A stretch of DNA of 33,979 nucleotides from JADLGJ01 sp031423615. Lineage in GTDB: Bacteria > Omnitrophota > Gorgyraeia > Zapsychrales > JANLHA01. Shown here piece after piece: positions 21,830-31,273 of this stretch; position 1 is the stretch's first letter, and every line of letters begins with the position of its first letter. The position numbers and the translations under genes are program-made. Under the pieces are notes generated by a model. It made no database searches and was not told the DNA's origin. It saw nothing but the letters and a program-made list of their open reading frames with translations. The stretch spans positions 1 through 33,979 of the forward strand of contig JANPFV010000011.1 of the NCBI GenBank assembly GCA_031423615.1. The letters run 5' to 3'.

Positions 21830-24800
21830 ATTTTACCATTTCCACTTCATCATAATATTTAAGGCCGGTCCCTGCGGGGATCAAATGACCCACGATGACG
21901 TTCTCTTTCAGGCCGCGTAAAAAGTCGAGTTTACCAGAAGCTGCTGCTTCTGTCAACACTCTTGTTGTCTCTTGAAAACTTGCCGCGGAAATAAAACTCT
22001 CCGTCGTCAAACTGACTTTTGTAATGCCCAAAAGGAGTGGCGTCGCTTGTGCAGGTTTGCCTTTTTTCTTAATAATATCTTCATTGATTTTTTTGAATTT
22101 AATTTTATCAACATTGTCACCAATTAAAAATTCACTGTCACCGGATTCGGTGATTTTTACTTTACGCAACATCTGCGAAATGATGAGCTCGATATGTTTA
22201 TCATTGATGCGCACACCTTGCAAACGATAAACTTCCTGAACTTCATTTAACAAATATTCTTGCAAAACTTTGTCGCCGCAAACGCGTAAAATATCCTGCG
22301 GAACGACGGGCCCGTCGGTCAACTGCTGGCCGGCAAAAACGTGATCGCCCTTGTAAACATTCGGATGTTTACCGTGAGGGATCGTGTATTCTTTGGCCAT
22401 GCCCGTCGAGCTTTTAACGACAATACTGCGCAGGCCCTTTTTGTCTTCGCCGAATTCGACGAGACCGTCAATTTCGCTGATGACGGCGGGATCGCGTGGA
22501 CGACGAGCTTCAAACAACTCGGCGACGCGGGGCAAACCACCGGTGATGTCGCGTGTTTTACCGGCGCCGCGAGGGATCTTGGCAATCAGATCGCCGGCCT
22601 TCACTTCCTGATTATCACTGACTAAAATATGCGCACCGACGGGGATCGAATAAATACCAACAATTTCTTTTTTCTCGTCGGTAATGATGACCTGTGGATG
22701 AAATTCCTGCTTATGCTCGACGACGACGCGCTCGGTAATGCCGGTGATGGGATTTTGTTCTTCCTGCACCGTTGTATCGGCGATCAAATCTTCCGAATTG
22801 ACCAACCCCTTGACTTCCGTAATGATCGGGATGGTGTAAGGGTCCCATGTCGCGAAAATAACTTCCGCTTCAATCTTTTGCTCGTCGGCAAACTTCAAAG
22901 TTGCACCTTGCGGCAATTGATAGCGTTCGAATTCACGACCGAATTCATTGTTAATACTGACCGACCCGTTACGATTTAAAACAACGAACTCCTTGTTACG
23001 CTCGACGGCACGCAGCTGGTGATATTTCAAAATACCTTTGTGCTTGGAGCGAAAGAAACTTTGCTCGACGGAACGACTGGCCGTACCACCGATGTGAAAC
23101 GTTCTCATCGTTAACTGCGTTCCCGGTTCGCCGATACTTTGCGCCGCGATGACACCGACGGCTTCGCCGATTTCAACTAAACGCTGAGAGGCTAAGTTGC
23201 GTCCGTAACATTTAACACAAACTCCGCGGTCGGACTCACATGTCAAAACGCTGCGGATCCGGACTTTTTCGATGCCGAGCTGTTCAATGACCGTCGCTTT
23301 TTCTTCCGTAATTTCACCGCCCGCTTCGACGACAACTTGATCGGTGACAATATCTACGATATTGTCTAAAGCCACCCGTCCGCTGATGCGCTCTTTAAGA
23401 CTAACGACCAGTTCATCACCTTCGATGATTGCGGCGACGGTGATCCCATTGACGGTTCCACAATCCTCCTCGGTAATAACAGCTTCCTGCGCAACGTCGA
23501 CCAGACGACGGGTCAGATAACCCGCGTCGGCGGTCTTTAAGGCCGTATCAGCCAAACCTTTACGGGCCCCGTGGGTCGAAATAAAGTATTCCAAAACGGT
23601 CAGCCCTTCACGGAAACTGGCCGTGATGGGATTTTCAATGATTTCGCCGGAAGGCTTGGCCATCAAACCGCGCATACCGGAAAGCTGACGGATCTGCAAG
23701 CGCGAACCGCGGGCGCCCGAGTCCGCCATAATGAAGACCGGATTAAAAGCATCCATTTGTTTAAAGACGAGATCGGACAATTTCTCTGTTGCGTGCGTCC
23801 AAATATCGATAATTTTATTATAACGCTCACGTCCGGTAATAATCCCTTTGCGGTATTGGTCCTCGACTTTAGAAACTTCCCCTTTGGACTCTTTCAAGTA
23901 CTTTTCTTTTTCCTTGGGGCTGGTCAAGTCAGTAATCGAAATCGAAATACCGGCTTCCGTCGCGGCTTTAAAACCGCATTCCTTAAGTTTATCAAGAAGA
24001 ATAACGGTCGTATTTTGAGTGAATTGTTTATAGCAATCAGCAATGACGGCGCCGATGCGTTTTTTGTCCATGGTATCATTGACAAACCCAAAACCCACAG
24101 GCAAAAGCTCATTAAAAACAACTCTTCCGACGGTGGTTTCAATGATGCGCGATTTAGAAAGGGAAACTTTGGAGCTTCCTTCGGCCGCGCTCTGAACCGT
24201 CCCTTCCTGCGAAATGACCAAAGACGGTTTCTCTTCACCCCAGACAGGATGATCAATGCGCAGCTTAATACTGCTGTGGATCTTTAATTCTCCGTCATTG
24301 AAAGCCACAATAACTTCTCGCGGAGAAGAAAAGATTTTGCGTTCTTCCCCTTCGATATTGCGGTCCTTGGTCAAATAATATAACCCGAGAACCATGTCTT
24401 GCGTCGGAGAAACAATGGGACGTCCGTCGGCCGGAGAGAAAAGATTATTCACGGACAAAAGTTCCAAACGGCATTCGATCTGGGCTTCCATCGACAAAGG
24501 AACATGGACGGCCATCTGATCGCCGTCAAAGTCCGCATTAAAGGCCGAGCAGACAAGCGGGTGCAAATTGATCGCTTTGCCTTCGGTTAAAATCGGCTGA
24601 AAAGCTTGAATACTGAGACGGTGAAGGGTCGGCGCCCGATTCAACATGATGGGATGGTCTTTGATAACCTCATCTAAAATGTCCCAGACTTCAATCTTGG
24701 CACGTTCCACCATGCGCTTAGCGCCCTTGATGGTATGGACAAAACCTTTTTCACGGAGCTTACGGATAATAAACGGTTCAAACAATTCCAACGCCATTTT

Positions 24801-25895
24801 CTTGGGAAGTCCGCACTGATGCAATTTCAAGTTTGGCCCGACGACGATAACCGACCGGCCGGAATAATCAACACGCTTACCCAAGAGATTCATACGGAAA
24901 CGTCCTTGCTTTCCCTTTAACATGTCGGAAAGAGATTTCAGAGGACGATTACCGGAACCCAAAACCGGACGGCCATGACGGCCATTGTCCAACAAGGCGT
25001 CGACCGCTTCCTGCAACATTCGTTTTTCATTGCGGATAATAATTTCCGGCGCCTTCAGATCAATCAACTTGCGCAAACGATTATTACGATTGATAACCCG
25101 GCGATATAAATCATTTAAATCCGAAGTGGCAAAACGACCGCCTTCCAGCGGGACCAAGGGACGCAGGTCGGGAGGAATAACAGGAAGAATGTCTAAAACC
25201 ATCCACTCCGCTTTATTGCCGGACTTTTTGAAATCTTCAATGATCTTTAAAGTCTTAGAAAATTTCTTAGCATTGGTTCCGGCGGGATTGGAGTTATCCA
25301 AGTCCTTGCGCACTTTTTTGCACAGGCCGTCCAAATCGAGATCACGCAAAAGTTCTTTGACCGCTTCCGCGCCGATCTTGGCCTTGAACGCTCCGCCGTG
25401 CTTAATGATAGCTTCTTGATATTTGTCCTCGGACAAAAATTCACGTTTCTTTAAAGACGTTTCGCCCGGATCAATGACGATATATTCTTCATAATAAATG
25501 AGTTTTTCTAAATCGCGAAGGGTGACCTGCAACATCGCAGACAAACGGGAAGGGACCGCTTTATAAAACCAGATATGGGTGACCGGAGCAGCCAAGTCAA
25601 TGTGACCCATACGCGAACGACGGACATTGGAACGGGCCACCGTTACACCGCAACGGTCGCAGGTGATGCCGTTGAATTTTTGTCCCTTATATTTTCCGCA
25701 GTTGCATTCGAAGTCCTTGACAGGCCCGAAAATACGCTCGCAAAAAAGCCCGTCCTTTTCCGGCTTTAAGGTACGGTAATTCAGTGTTTCGGCTTTTTTG
25801 ATCGCTCCATTGGACCACGACTTAATAATTTCGGGAGAAGCAATCTTAATCGATATGCGATCCTGATCAATGATTTCTTTTTTGGGAAGTGCCAT
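21771..25895 (-). CDS. rpoC: DNA-directed RNA polymerase beta' subunit
   Basis: The beta' subunit carries the catalytic magnesium site. At 1374 residues it has normal bacterial length. Zinc site 1 is Cys64, Cys66, Cys79, Cys82. The active-site motif NADFDGD is at 452-458, with Asp454, Asp456 and Asp458. The second zinc site lies around CESDRGVCVKC, and the bridge-helix region SGARGSRLQIRQLSGMRGLM is intact. The ATG overlaps the rpoB stop (TAATG) with AGGAG about 10 nt upstream. The polar end (TVNQNEKKTENQEG) is encoded in the overlap with rpsL and adds about 20 residues beyond the conserved helix. Confidence 0.99.
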   Translation of the reverse strand: MALPKKEIIDQDRISIKIASPEIIKSWSNGAIKKAETLNYRTLKPEKDGLFCERIFGPVKDFECNCGKYKGQKFNGITCDRCGVTVARSNVRRSRMGHIDLAAPVTHIWFYKAVPSRLSAMLQVTLRDLEKLIYYEEYIVIDPGETSLKKREFLSEDKYQEAIIKHGGAFKAKIGAEAVKELLRDLDLDGLCKKVRKDLDNSNPAGTNAKKFSKTLKIIEDFKKSGNKAEWMVLDILPVIPPDLRPLVPLEGGRFATSDLNDLYRRVINRNNRLRKLIDLKAPEIIIRNEKRMLQEAVDALLDNGRHGRPVLGSGNRPLKSLSDMLKGKQGRFRMNLLGKRVDYSGRSVIVVGPNLKLHQCGLPKKMALELFEPFIIRKLREKGFVHTIKGAKRMVERAKIEVWDILDEVIKDHPIMLNRAPTLHRLSIQAFQPILTEGKAINLHPLVCSAFNADFDGDQMAVHVPLSMEAQIECRLELLSVNNLFSPADGRPIVSPTQDMVLGLYYLTKDRNIEGEERKIFSSPREVIVAFNDGELKIHSSIKLRIDHPVWGEEKPSLVISQEGTVQSAAEGSSKVSLSKSRIIETTVGRVVFNELLPVGFGFVNDTMDKKRIGAVIADCYKQFTQNTTVILLDKLKECGFKAATEAGISISITDLTSPKEKEKYLKESKGEVSKVEDQYRKGIITGRERYNKIIDIWTHATEKLSDLVFKQMDAFNPVFIMADSGARGSRLQIRQLSGMRGLMAKPSGEIIENPITASFREGLTVLEYFISTHGARKGLADTALKTADAGYLTRRLVDVAQEAVITEEDCGTVNGITVAAIIEGDELVVSLKERISGRVALDNIVDIVTDQVVVEAGGEITEEKATVIEQLGIEKVRIRSVLTCESDRGVCVKCYGRNLASQRLVEIGEAVGVIAAQSIGEPGTQLTMRTFHIGGTASRSVEQSFFRSKHKGILKYHQLRAVERNKEFVVLNRNGSVSINNEFGREFERYQLPQGATLKFADEQKIEAEVIFATWDPYTIPIITEVKGLVNSEDLIADTTVQEEQNPITGITERVVVEHKQEFHPQVIITDEKKEIVGIYSIPVGAHILVSDNQEVKAGDLIAKIPRGAGKTRDITGGLPRVAELFEARRPRDPAVISEIDGLVEFGEDKKGLRSIVVKSSTGMAKEYTIPHGKHPNVYKGDHVFAGQQLTDGPVVPQDILRVCGDKVLQEYLLNEVQEVYRLQGVRINDKHIELIISQMLRKVKITESGDSEFLIGDNVDKIKFKKINEDIIKKKGKPAQATPLLLGITKVSLTTESFISAASFQETTRVLTEAAASGKLDFLRGLKENVIVGHLIPAGTGLKYYDEVEMVKYANDTTVNQNEKKTENQEG

Positions 25896-28800
25896 TATTT
25901 TCTCTTCTCCTTTGACTGTTCTTGTCCCTCGTCGGCATCCTCTTTATCATTTGCCTTTTCAAGCTTGATATCAAGGCAAAGTCCTTGTAATTCTTTGACG
26001 AGAACGTTGAATGATTCCGGCACGCCGGTGACAAGTTTCTGCTCGCCCTTGACGATGGCCTCGTAAATGCGGCTACGACCGGTAACGTCGTCGCTTTTGA
26101 CCGTCATCATTTCCTGCAGAGTATACGCCGCGCCATAGGCTTCCAGCGCCCAAACTTCCATTTCGCCGAATCTTTGTCCGCCAAAATGCGCTTTACCTCC
26201 TAAAGGCTGCTGGGTCACAAGAGAATAGGGTCCAATGGACCGGGCGTGAATTTTCTCGTCGACCAAGTGATTGAGTTTCAACATATAGATATAACCAACA
26301 GTGATTTTCTGGTCAAAAGGCTCACCCGTAAATCCGTCGTAGACTGTGGTTTTTCCGCCTTCAGGAAGTCCGGCTTCTTTGAGTAGATCCCAGATTTCGT
26401 CTTCGGTAGCACCGTTAAAAATCGGGGTTTCGGCGTGAAAACCTAACGCGTGTGCGGCCCAGCCCAAATGCGTTTCCAAAAGTTGTCCGACGTTCATACG
26501 GGAAGGAACGCCCAATGGATTTAAAATGATATCCACGGGTCTTCCGTCGGCCAAGTAGGGCATATCTTCCTCGGGAACGATGCGGGACACGATCCCCTTG
26601 TTCCCGTGGCGCCCAGCCATTTTGTCACCCTCGGAAACCTTGCGCTTTGTGGCCACATAAACAACGACGCGCTTTAAAACACCGGCGGGAAGCTCATCGC
26701 CGCGCTTAACGCGGTCGATTTCCTGAGTTTCTTCGTCGACAAGTTCCGCGATCTTGGAATTAAAAAACTCCAATGTTTCCTTAACATCGGAATCGCCAGA
26801 ATACTCGCTCAAATTGATGGTAGCGATTTTTTTCTCGCTAACCCCTAAAACTTTAGCCAGTTTTTTTTCCTTTTCGACTTCGATAAAATCAACTTCCTGC
26901 TTATAGTATTCTTTAATTTTTTGTAAGGCTTCTTTTTCTTTATTCTTGTCTGTTTTGGATTTACGGCCCCGTTCGGTCCGTTGAAAAACTTCCGTATTGA
27001 CAATGACACCTTCAATTCCCGGAGGCAGAGTGAGCGACGTGTCCCGAACATCCGCGGCTTTTTCACCGAAGATGGCCCGTAAGAGTCTCTCTTCGGGAGT
27101 CAGCTCTTTTTCACTCTTGGGGGTAAGCTTACCTACTAAAATGTCACCGGCCTTGACTTCCGCTCCAACCCGGACAATTCCTTCTTCGGTCAAATCATTT
27201 AAAGCTTCATCCCCGACATTGGGAATATCACGCGTGATTTCTTCGTTCCCTAAGCGGGTTTCTCGGGCTTCAACTTCAAACTTCTCAATATGCACCGACG
27301 TAAAAGCATCTTCGCGAACCAACTTTTGATTTACGAGAATGGCGTCTTCGAAGTTGTAACCGCGCCACGGCATGAAAGCGACCAAGACGTTGCGACCCAA
27401 AGCTAGGCGCCCGTCTTTTGTACCAACCCCGTCGGCAATGACCTGGCCGGCTTCAACTTTGTCACCCAGCTGGACAATTGGTTGTTGCATAACGCACGTA
27501 TTGGCATTGGAGCGTATAAAATTTTTCAAAGGATAAACCGTCTCACCGATAGTGATTTCACGGGCGTCAACCTTGGTGACCGTCCCGGCATTTTTAGCGA
27601 TCATGACAACGCCGGAATCCCGGGCGACCTTGCCTTCCATTCCTGTCCCGACATAAGGGACTTCCGTGACCATCAAGGGAACAGCCTGCCTTTGCATGTT
27701 AGAACCCATGAGAGCGCGATTGGCGTCATCGTGTTCCAAGAAGGGAATCAAACACGTCGCAACCGAAACCAGCTGTTTGGGCGACACATCCTTGTAATTG
27801 ATTTGCTCAGACTTGACTTTGGGAAAATCCGCCTTATAGCGGCAGATGATTTCTTTACCGTCGAGAGTGCCGTCTTCAGCCACCGAAGCATTGGCTTGAG
27901 CAATATATTTATCCTGGTCCACATCCGCGGTCAAAAATTCGACCTTGCGCGTGACGCGGCCATTGTCTACTTTATAATAAGGTGTTTCAATAAAGCCCAG
28001 ATCATTAACACGGGCGCATGTTGTCAAAGAGGAAATCAAACCGATATTCGGACCTTCGGGTGTTTCGATAGGACACACGCGGCCATAATGCGTAGGATGA
28101 ACGTCGCGGACTTCAAATCCGGCACGTTCCCGAGACAAACCACCCGGACCCAGCGCGGACAAACGTCGCTTGTGGGTCAATTCGGATAAAGGATTGACCT
28201 GGTCCATAAATTGTGACAACTGGCTGCGGGCGAAAAAGTCCTGGATCTGGTTTGAAAAAAGACGGGAATTGATCAAATGGTGCGCAGTCAAATTATCAAA
28301 AGAACTCATAACGACCAAACGTTCTTTGATGGACCGTTCGAGACGGGCCAGGCCGATACGCACCTGATTTTGTACAAGCTCACCGACGGTCTTGATACGG
28401 CGGTTGCCCAAATGGTCGATGTCATCGGTTTCCCCGACTCCGGCGCGCAAACCAATAAGATATTTGATAACCGCGGCCAAGGTCTGGATGTCGAGAACAC
28501 GATTGTCCATAGGAACCGTGGTGCTGAGTTTACGATTGATGATGTGGCGGCCGACACGGCTCAGATCATAACGCTTGGGATCAAAAAATAAACGGAAAAA
28601 TAACGCTTCCGCCACCTCAATTGTCGCCGGTTCCGTCGGACGCATTTTACGGTAAAAATCCAAAAGAGCTTCTTCTTTATTGGTCGTGTGGTCTTTTTCG
28701 AGAGTGGCTTTGAGTTTATCGAAATCATCGCCCAAAAGTTTTTGCATATCCTCCGAAGTTGTCAAGCCCATGATGCGCAAAATCTGCGAGGCCGGGAAAT

Positions 28801-29365
28801 TACGGCGGCGGTCAACATACGCCAGCATCACATCGTTAAGATCATATTTAATTTCAAACCAAGCCCCGCGGGACGGAATGATGCGTCCGTAATAAATACT
28901 TTTACCGGTGGGATGAACTTCCTCCTCGAAGGAAACCCCCGGCGGGCGTTGGATCTGGGAAACAACGACGCGTTCATCACCATTGATGATAAACGTCCCT
29001 GTATCGGTCATGAGCGGGAAATCACCGAAATAAACCTCTTGTTCTTTAATATCGACAGGAGTGATCAACCGGAGCTTAACCTTCAGTGGAGCCGAATAAG
29101 TCATACTGCGGCGCTGGCATTCAAAACTGGAATATTTTTCCTTGCCTAAATAATAGCTGATATATTCGAGCTTTATTTGGCCATCATAACTTTCCAATGG
29201 GAAAACTTCACGAAAAACTTCTTCAAGACCGGTATCGGTGCGCTTGTCGGACATCATATCGCGCTGCAGAAAATCTTCATACGCTTTAACTTGAATATCC
29301 AAAAGCGACGGTAATTCAAAGTTGTCCTTGGCCTTGGCGAAACTTCTGAATTTTGGTTTTTTCAT
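25895..29365 (-). CDS. rpoB: DNA-directed RNA polymerase beta subunit
   Basis: The beta subunit forms the other half of the RNA polymerase cleft. The 1156-residue protein opens MKKPKFRSFAKAKDNFELPS. The rifampicin-pocket segment (381-410, SQLSQFMDQVNPLSELTHKR onward) keeps the E. coli Asp516, His526 and Ser531 equivalents (Asp388, His398, Ser403), while the Asn518 equivalent is Val390. Further marks are TPEGPNIGLI, GYNFEDAI and KMAGRHGNKG. The C-terminus is Asp/Glu/Lys-rich. AGGGTGA lies about 10 nt before the ATG. The 217-nt gap upstream carries attenuator-like structures. Confidence 0.99.
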   Translation of the reverse strand: MKKPKFRSFAKAKDNFELPSLLDIQVKAYEDFLQRDMMSDKRTDTGLEEVFREVFPLESYDGQIKLEYISYYLGKEKYSSFECQRRSMTYSAPLKVKLRLITPVDIKEQEVYFGDFPLMTDTGTFIINGDERVVVSQIQRPPGVSFEEEVHPTGKSIYYGRIIPSRGAWFEIKYDLNDVMLAYVDRRRNFPASQILRIMGLTTSEDMQKLLGDDFDKLKATLEKDHTTNKEEALLDFYRKMRPTEPATIEVAEALFFRLFFDPKRYDLSRVGRHIINRKLSTTVPMDNRVLDIQTLAAVIKYLIGLRAGVGETDDIDHLGNRRIKTVGELVQNQVRIGLARLERSIKERLVVMSSFDNLTAHHLINSRLFSNQIQDFFARSQLSQFMDQVNPLSELTHKRRLSALGPGGLSRERAGFEVRDVHPTHYGRVCPIETPEGPNIGLISSLTTCARVNDLGFIETPYYKVDNGRVTRKVEFLTADVDQDKYIAQANASVAEDGTLDGKEIICRYKADFPKVKSEQINYKDVSPKQLVSVATCLIPFLEHDDANRALMGSNMQRQAVPLMVTEVPYVGTGMEGKVARDSGVVMIAKNAGTVTKVDAREITIGETVYPLKNFIRSNANTCVMQQPIVQLGDKVEAGQVIADGVGTKDGRLALGRNVLVAFMPWRGYNFEDAILVNQKLVREDAFTSVHIEKFEVEARETRLGNEEITRDIPNVGDEALNDLTEEGIVRVGAEVKAGDILVGKLTPKSEKELTPEERLLRAIFGEKAADVRDTSLTLPPGIEGVIVNTEVFQRTERGRKSKTDKNKEKEALQKIKEYYKQEVDFIEVEKEKKLAKVLGVSEKKIATINLSEYSGDSDVKETLEFFNSKIAELVDEETQEIDRVKRGDELPAGVLKRVVVYVATKRKVSEGDKMAGRHGNKGIVSRIVPEEDMPYLADGRPVDIILNPLGVPSRMNVGQLLETHLGWAAHALGFHAETPIFNGATEDEIWDLLKEAGLPEGGKTTVYDGFTGEPFDQKITVGYIYMLKLNHLVDEKIHARSIGPYSLVTQQPLGGKAHFGGQRFGEMEVWALEAYGAAYTLQEMMTVKSDDVTGRSRIYEAIVKGEQKLVTGVPESFNVLVKELQGLCLDIKLEKANDKEDADEGQEQSKEKRK

Positions 29366-29410
29366 AGATTCCGTTCACCCTGCTTATGGGTTTTCATTAT
29401 TGGGTAAAAG

Positions 29411-29462
29411 AAAACACAAAAACCAGAAAATTTCTCCGAGTCAAAATTCCCGGGGAAATTTT
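29411..29462 (-). terminator. Attenuator-like hairpin with U-rich tail between rplL and rpoB
   Basis: On the minus strand the 12-nt arms at 29462-29451 and 29438-29427 pair at 11 of 12 positions (AAAATTTCCCCG against CGGAGAAATTTT) around a 12-nt loop. Just after the stem comes CTGG and then a U-rich run (TTTTTGTGTTTTCTTTT). This resembles an intrinsic terminator with an imperfectly placed U-tract. A partial terminator between rplL and rpoB is established in E. coli, where it lowers rpoBC relative to ribosomal proteins. A like role here is inferred. Confidence 0.55.
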
Positions 29463-29517
29463 TCCAGTATGATGATTATTTTTTAAGAGACACTCAGCAC
29501 TATAAGATAAGATTTGC

Positions 29518-29563
29518 GGCACATAGCTTGCGCGTTAACGCAAGAACACAAACCAGCGGTGCC
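29518..29563 (-). promoter_or_regulatory. Structured RNA element after rplL, possible processing site
   Basis: A perfect 6-bp stem, CTTGCG (29527-29532) with CGCAAG (29539-29544), has a 6-nt loop. It is enclosed by a second short stem, GGCAC (29518-29522) with GTGCC (29559-29563). The element starts about 20 nt after the rplL stop and precedes the attenuator-like hairpin. The E. coli rplL-rpoB gap has an RNase III site, so a processing role is plausible but not demonstrated. Confidence 0.4.
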
Positions 29564-29582
29564 GGATAAAGTCATTTCTAAA

Positions 29583-30014
29583 TTACTTTAAAGAAACCTT
29601 GGCCCCAGCGGCTTCAAGCTTCTTCTTTAAATCTTCAGCTTCGTCCTTTGTAGCGCCTTCTTTAACCGTCTTCGGAGCGGCTTCGACTAAATCCTTGGCT
29701 TCTTTCAAGCCTAAATTTGTCGCGGCACGGACTTCCTTGATAACACCGATCTTGTTAGAGCCGATTTCAGTCAACACGACGTCAAACGTGGTTTTTTCTT
29801 CGACCGGAGCGGCGGCCGCACCGGCACCTGCACCCATGGCCATCATCATACCCGCAGGCATCGGAGCAGCAGCCTGAATTCCAAGACGGGCTTCTAAACC
29901 TTTTACAAGGTCAGACAATTCCAGCGCGGTCAAACCTTCGATCTGTTTGGCAACTTCCTCGAGTTTAGGAGAAAGTTTCACGCTCTTTTTTTCTTCAACA
30001 GTAGCCTCAGTCAT
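29583..30014 (-). CDS. rplL: Large-subunit ribosomal protein L7/L12
   Basis: L7/L12 forms the flexible stalk that recruits and activates translational GTPases. At 143 residues it is longer than the usual 120-130. An extra polar N-terminus (MTEATVEEKKSVKLSPK) precedes the dimerisation helices (about 18-48). The hinge is Ala/Gly/Met-rich (PMPAGMMMAMGAGAGAAAAP). The C-terminal domain (about 75-143) has KIGVIKEVRAATNLGLKEAK and ends LEAAGAKVSLK. GGGAGG lies in the last rplJ codons, and the ATG is 2 nt after that stop, matching the need for more L12 than L10. Confidence 0.98.
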   Translation of the reverse strand: MTEATVEEKKSVKLSPKLEEVAKQIEGLTALELSDLVKGLEARLGIQAAAPMPAGMMMAMGAGAGAAAAPVEEKTTFDVVLTEIGSNKIGVIKEVRAATNLGLKEAKDLVEAAPKTVKEGATKDEAEDLKKKLEAAGAKVSLK

Positions 30015-30016
30015 TT

Positions 30017-30547
30017 CTAATTACCTCCCTTTTTTTCACCGTATTGTTTCAATATAGATAATAAGTCCCTCGACTTAGCATTCAATAAACCTGCGAAACG
30101 CGTCAAAGGCGACAGCATGACTTGCAACAATTGCGCTTGCAAAACTTCCTTGGCCGGCAAATCCGAAAGGCGCTTGACATCGCCGCCGACTAAGGTCTCG
30201 CCGTCCAAAAGACCGCCGCGGATGACAACATTTTTAAATTGATCAGAAAATTTGACCAAGGCCTTTGAAACCGAGACGGCATCTGAGTTGGACCACACAA
30301 AGGCCGTTTGCCCTTTTATCGTATCAGCCAATTCATCATTTTTGAGTTCTTTGAGAACCAACTTCGCAATACGATTTTGCGGAACGTGAACCTTGGCTCC
30401 GACCTTGCTCAAATTCTTTCGCAAAGTGCCCATTTCCGACGAGGAAATGGCGGAATAGTTCAGCACAAACACCGCTTGATTATTTTGAATGCCGTCCTTG
30501 ATACCCTTGTGGAGACTTACGCGAAGAACCTTGCCAACTTTTTCCAT
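30017..30547 (-). CDS. rplJ: Large-subunit ribosomal protein L10
   Basis: L10 anchors L7/L12 dimers to 23S rRNA and the L10-L12 complex represses rplJL in E. coli. The 176-residue protein shows the N-terminal RNA-binding domain (about 1-130, with HVPQNRIAKLVLKEL and the VIRGGLLDGETL strand). The C-terminal helix that holds L12 follows (SRDLLSILKQYGEKKG region). AAGGGA precedes the ATG. Only 32 nt separate it from rplA, so there is no room for a large L10 leader. Confidence 0.98.
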   Translation of the reverse strand: MEKVGKVLRVSLHKGIKDGIQNNQAVFVLNYSAISSSEMGTLRKNLSKVGAKVHVPQNRIAKLVLKELKNDELADTIKGQTAFVWSNSDAVSVSKALVKFSDQFKNVVIRGGLLDGETLVGGDVKRLSDLPAKEVLQAQLLQVMLSPLTRFAGLLNAKSRDLLSILKQYGEKKGGN

Positions 30548-30579
30548 TTTTAAGTCCCTTCAACCCTTTTGCTTCATTA

Positions 30580-31272
30580 CTAATTTACGCCCGCTTCAAC
30601 AACATCCAAACCCGGACCCATCGTCGTGGAAACCGAAATCGTTCTGATCAAATTGCCTTTGACCGCGGTGGGTTTCGCGTGTTCCATAGCTTCTAAAAGC
30701 GACCGGGCATTGTCCAAAAGCTGATTTTTTTGAAACGACCGTTTGCCAATCCCGACGTGAATTCCCGCCTGCTTGTCAGCTTTAAATTCGATACGGCCAG
30801 CCTTGAGTTCTTTAACAACTTTTTCAACATCTTGGGTCACCGTCCCGGCTTTAGGCGAAGGCATCAATCCGCGCGGGCCTAGAATTTTACCCAACTTACT
30901 CAAGTCACGCATCATGTCCGGGGTGGCCACCACACAGTCAAAATCCTGAAAACCCTTGGCCACTCTTTCGATCAAGTCTGTACCGCCGACGAGATCAGCA
31001 CCGGCATCTTGCGCTTTTTGGGCAAATTCCCCCTTGCAAAAAACAGCCACGCGGACTTTTTTGCCGATTCCATGAGGAAGAATGACCGTCCCCCGGACCG
31101 GCTGCTCGCCTTCCTTCGCATCCATATTCAAGCGAAAATGCAATTCGACCGTTTCATCAAATTTGACTTTTGGAAATTTCTCAACCAAGGTCAAAGCTTC
31201 ATCGAGAGTATATTTCTTTTCCGGGGTGAAAGCCTTTGTAAAATCTTTTTTACGCTTACTGATGTGTACCAT
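30580..31272 (-). CDS. rplA: Large-subunit ribosomal protein L1
   Basis: L1 forms the mobile stalk at the E site and represses the rplKA mRNA in E. coli. The 230-residue protein is normal length and has YTLDEALTLVEKFPKVKFDE, RGTVILPHGIGKKVRVAVF and the signature LGKILGPRGLMPSPKAGTVT. It begins 1 nt after the rplK stop, with GAGGTGG inside the last rplK codons. The two are clearly co-translated. Confidence 0.98.
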   Translation of the reverse strand: MVHISKRKKDFTKAFTPEKKYTLDEALTLVEKFPKVKFDETVELHFRLNMDAKEGEQPVRGTVILPHGIGKKVRVAVFCKGEFAQKAQDAGADLVGGTDLIERVAKGFQDFDCVVATPDMMRDLSKLGKILGPRGLMPSPKAGTVTQDVEKVVKELKAGRIEFKADKQAGIHVGIGKRSFQKNQLLDNARSLLEAMEHAKPTAVKGNLIRTISVSTTMGPGLDVVEAGVN

Positions 31273-31273
31273 A

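Noticed and set aside
23571..24287. A 238-codon open frame on the plus strand opposite rpoC
   Set aside because: It is fully inside conserved beta' coding sequence on the opposite strand, with no family resemblance; a shadow frame.
27482..28189. A 235-codon open frame on the plus strand opposite rpoB
   Set aside because: Antisense to the conserved beta catalytic region with no supporting motif or ribosome binding site; treated as chance.
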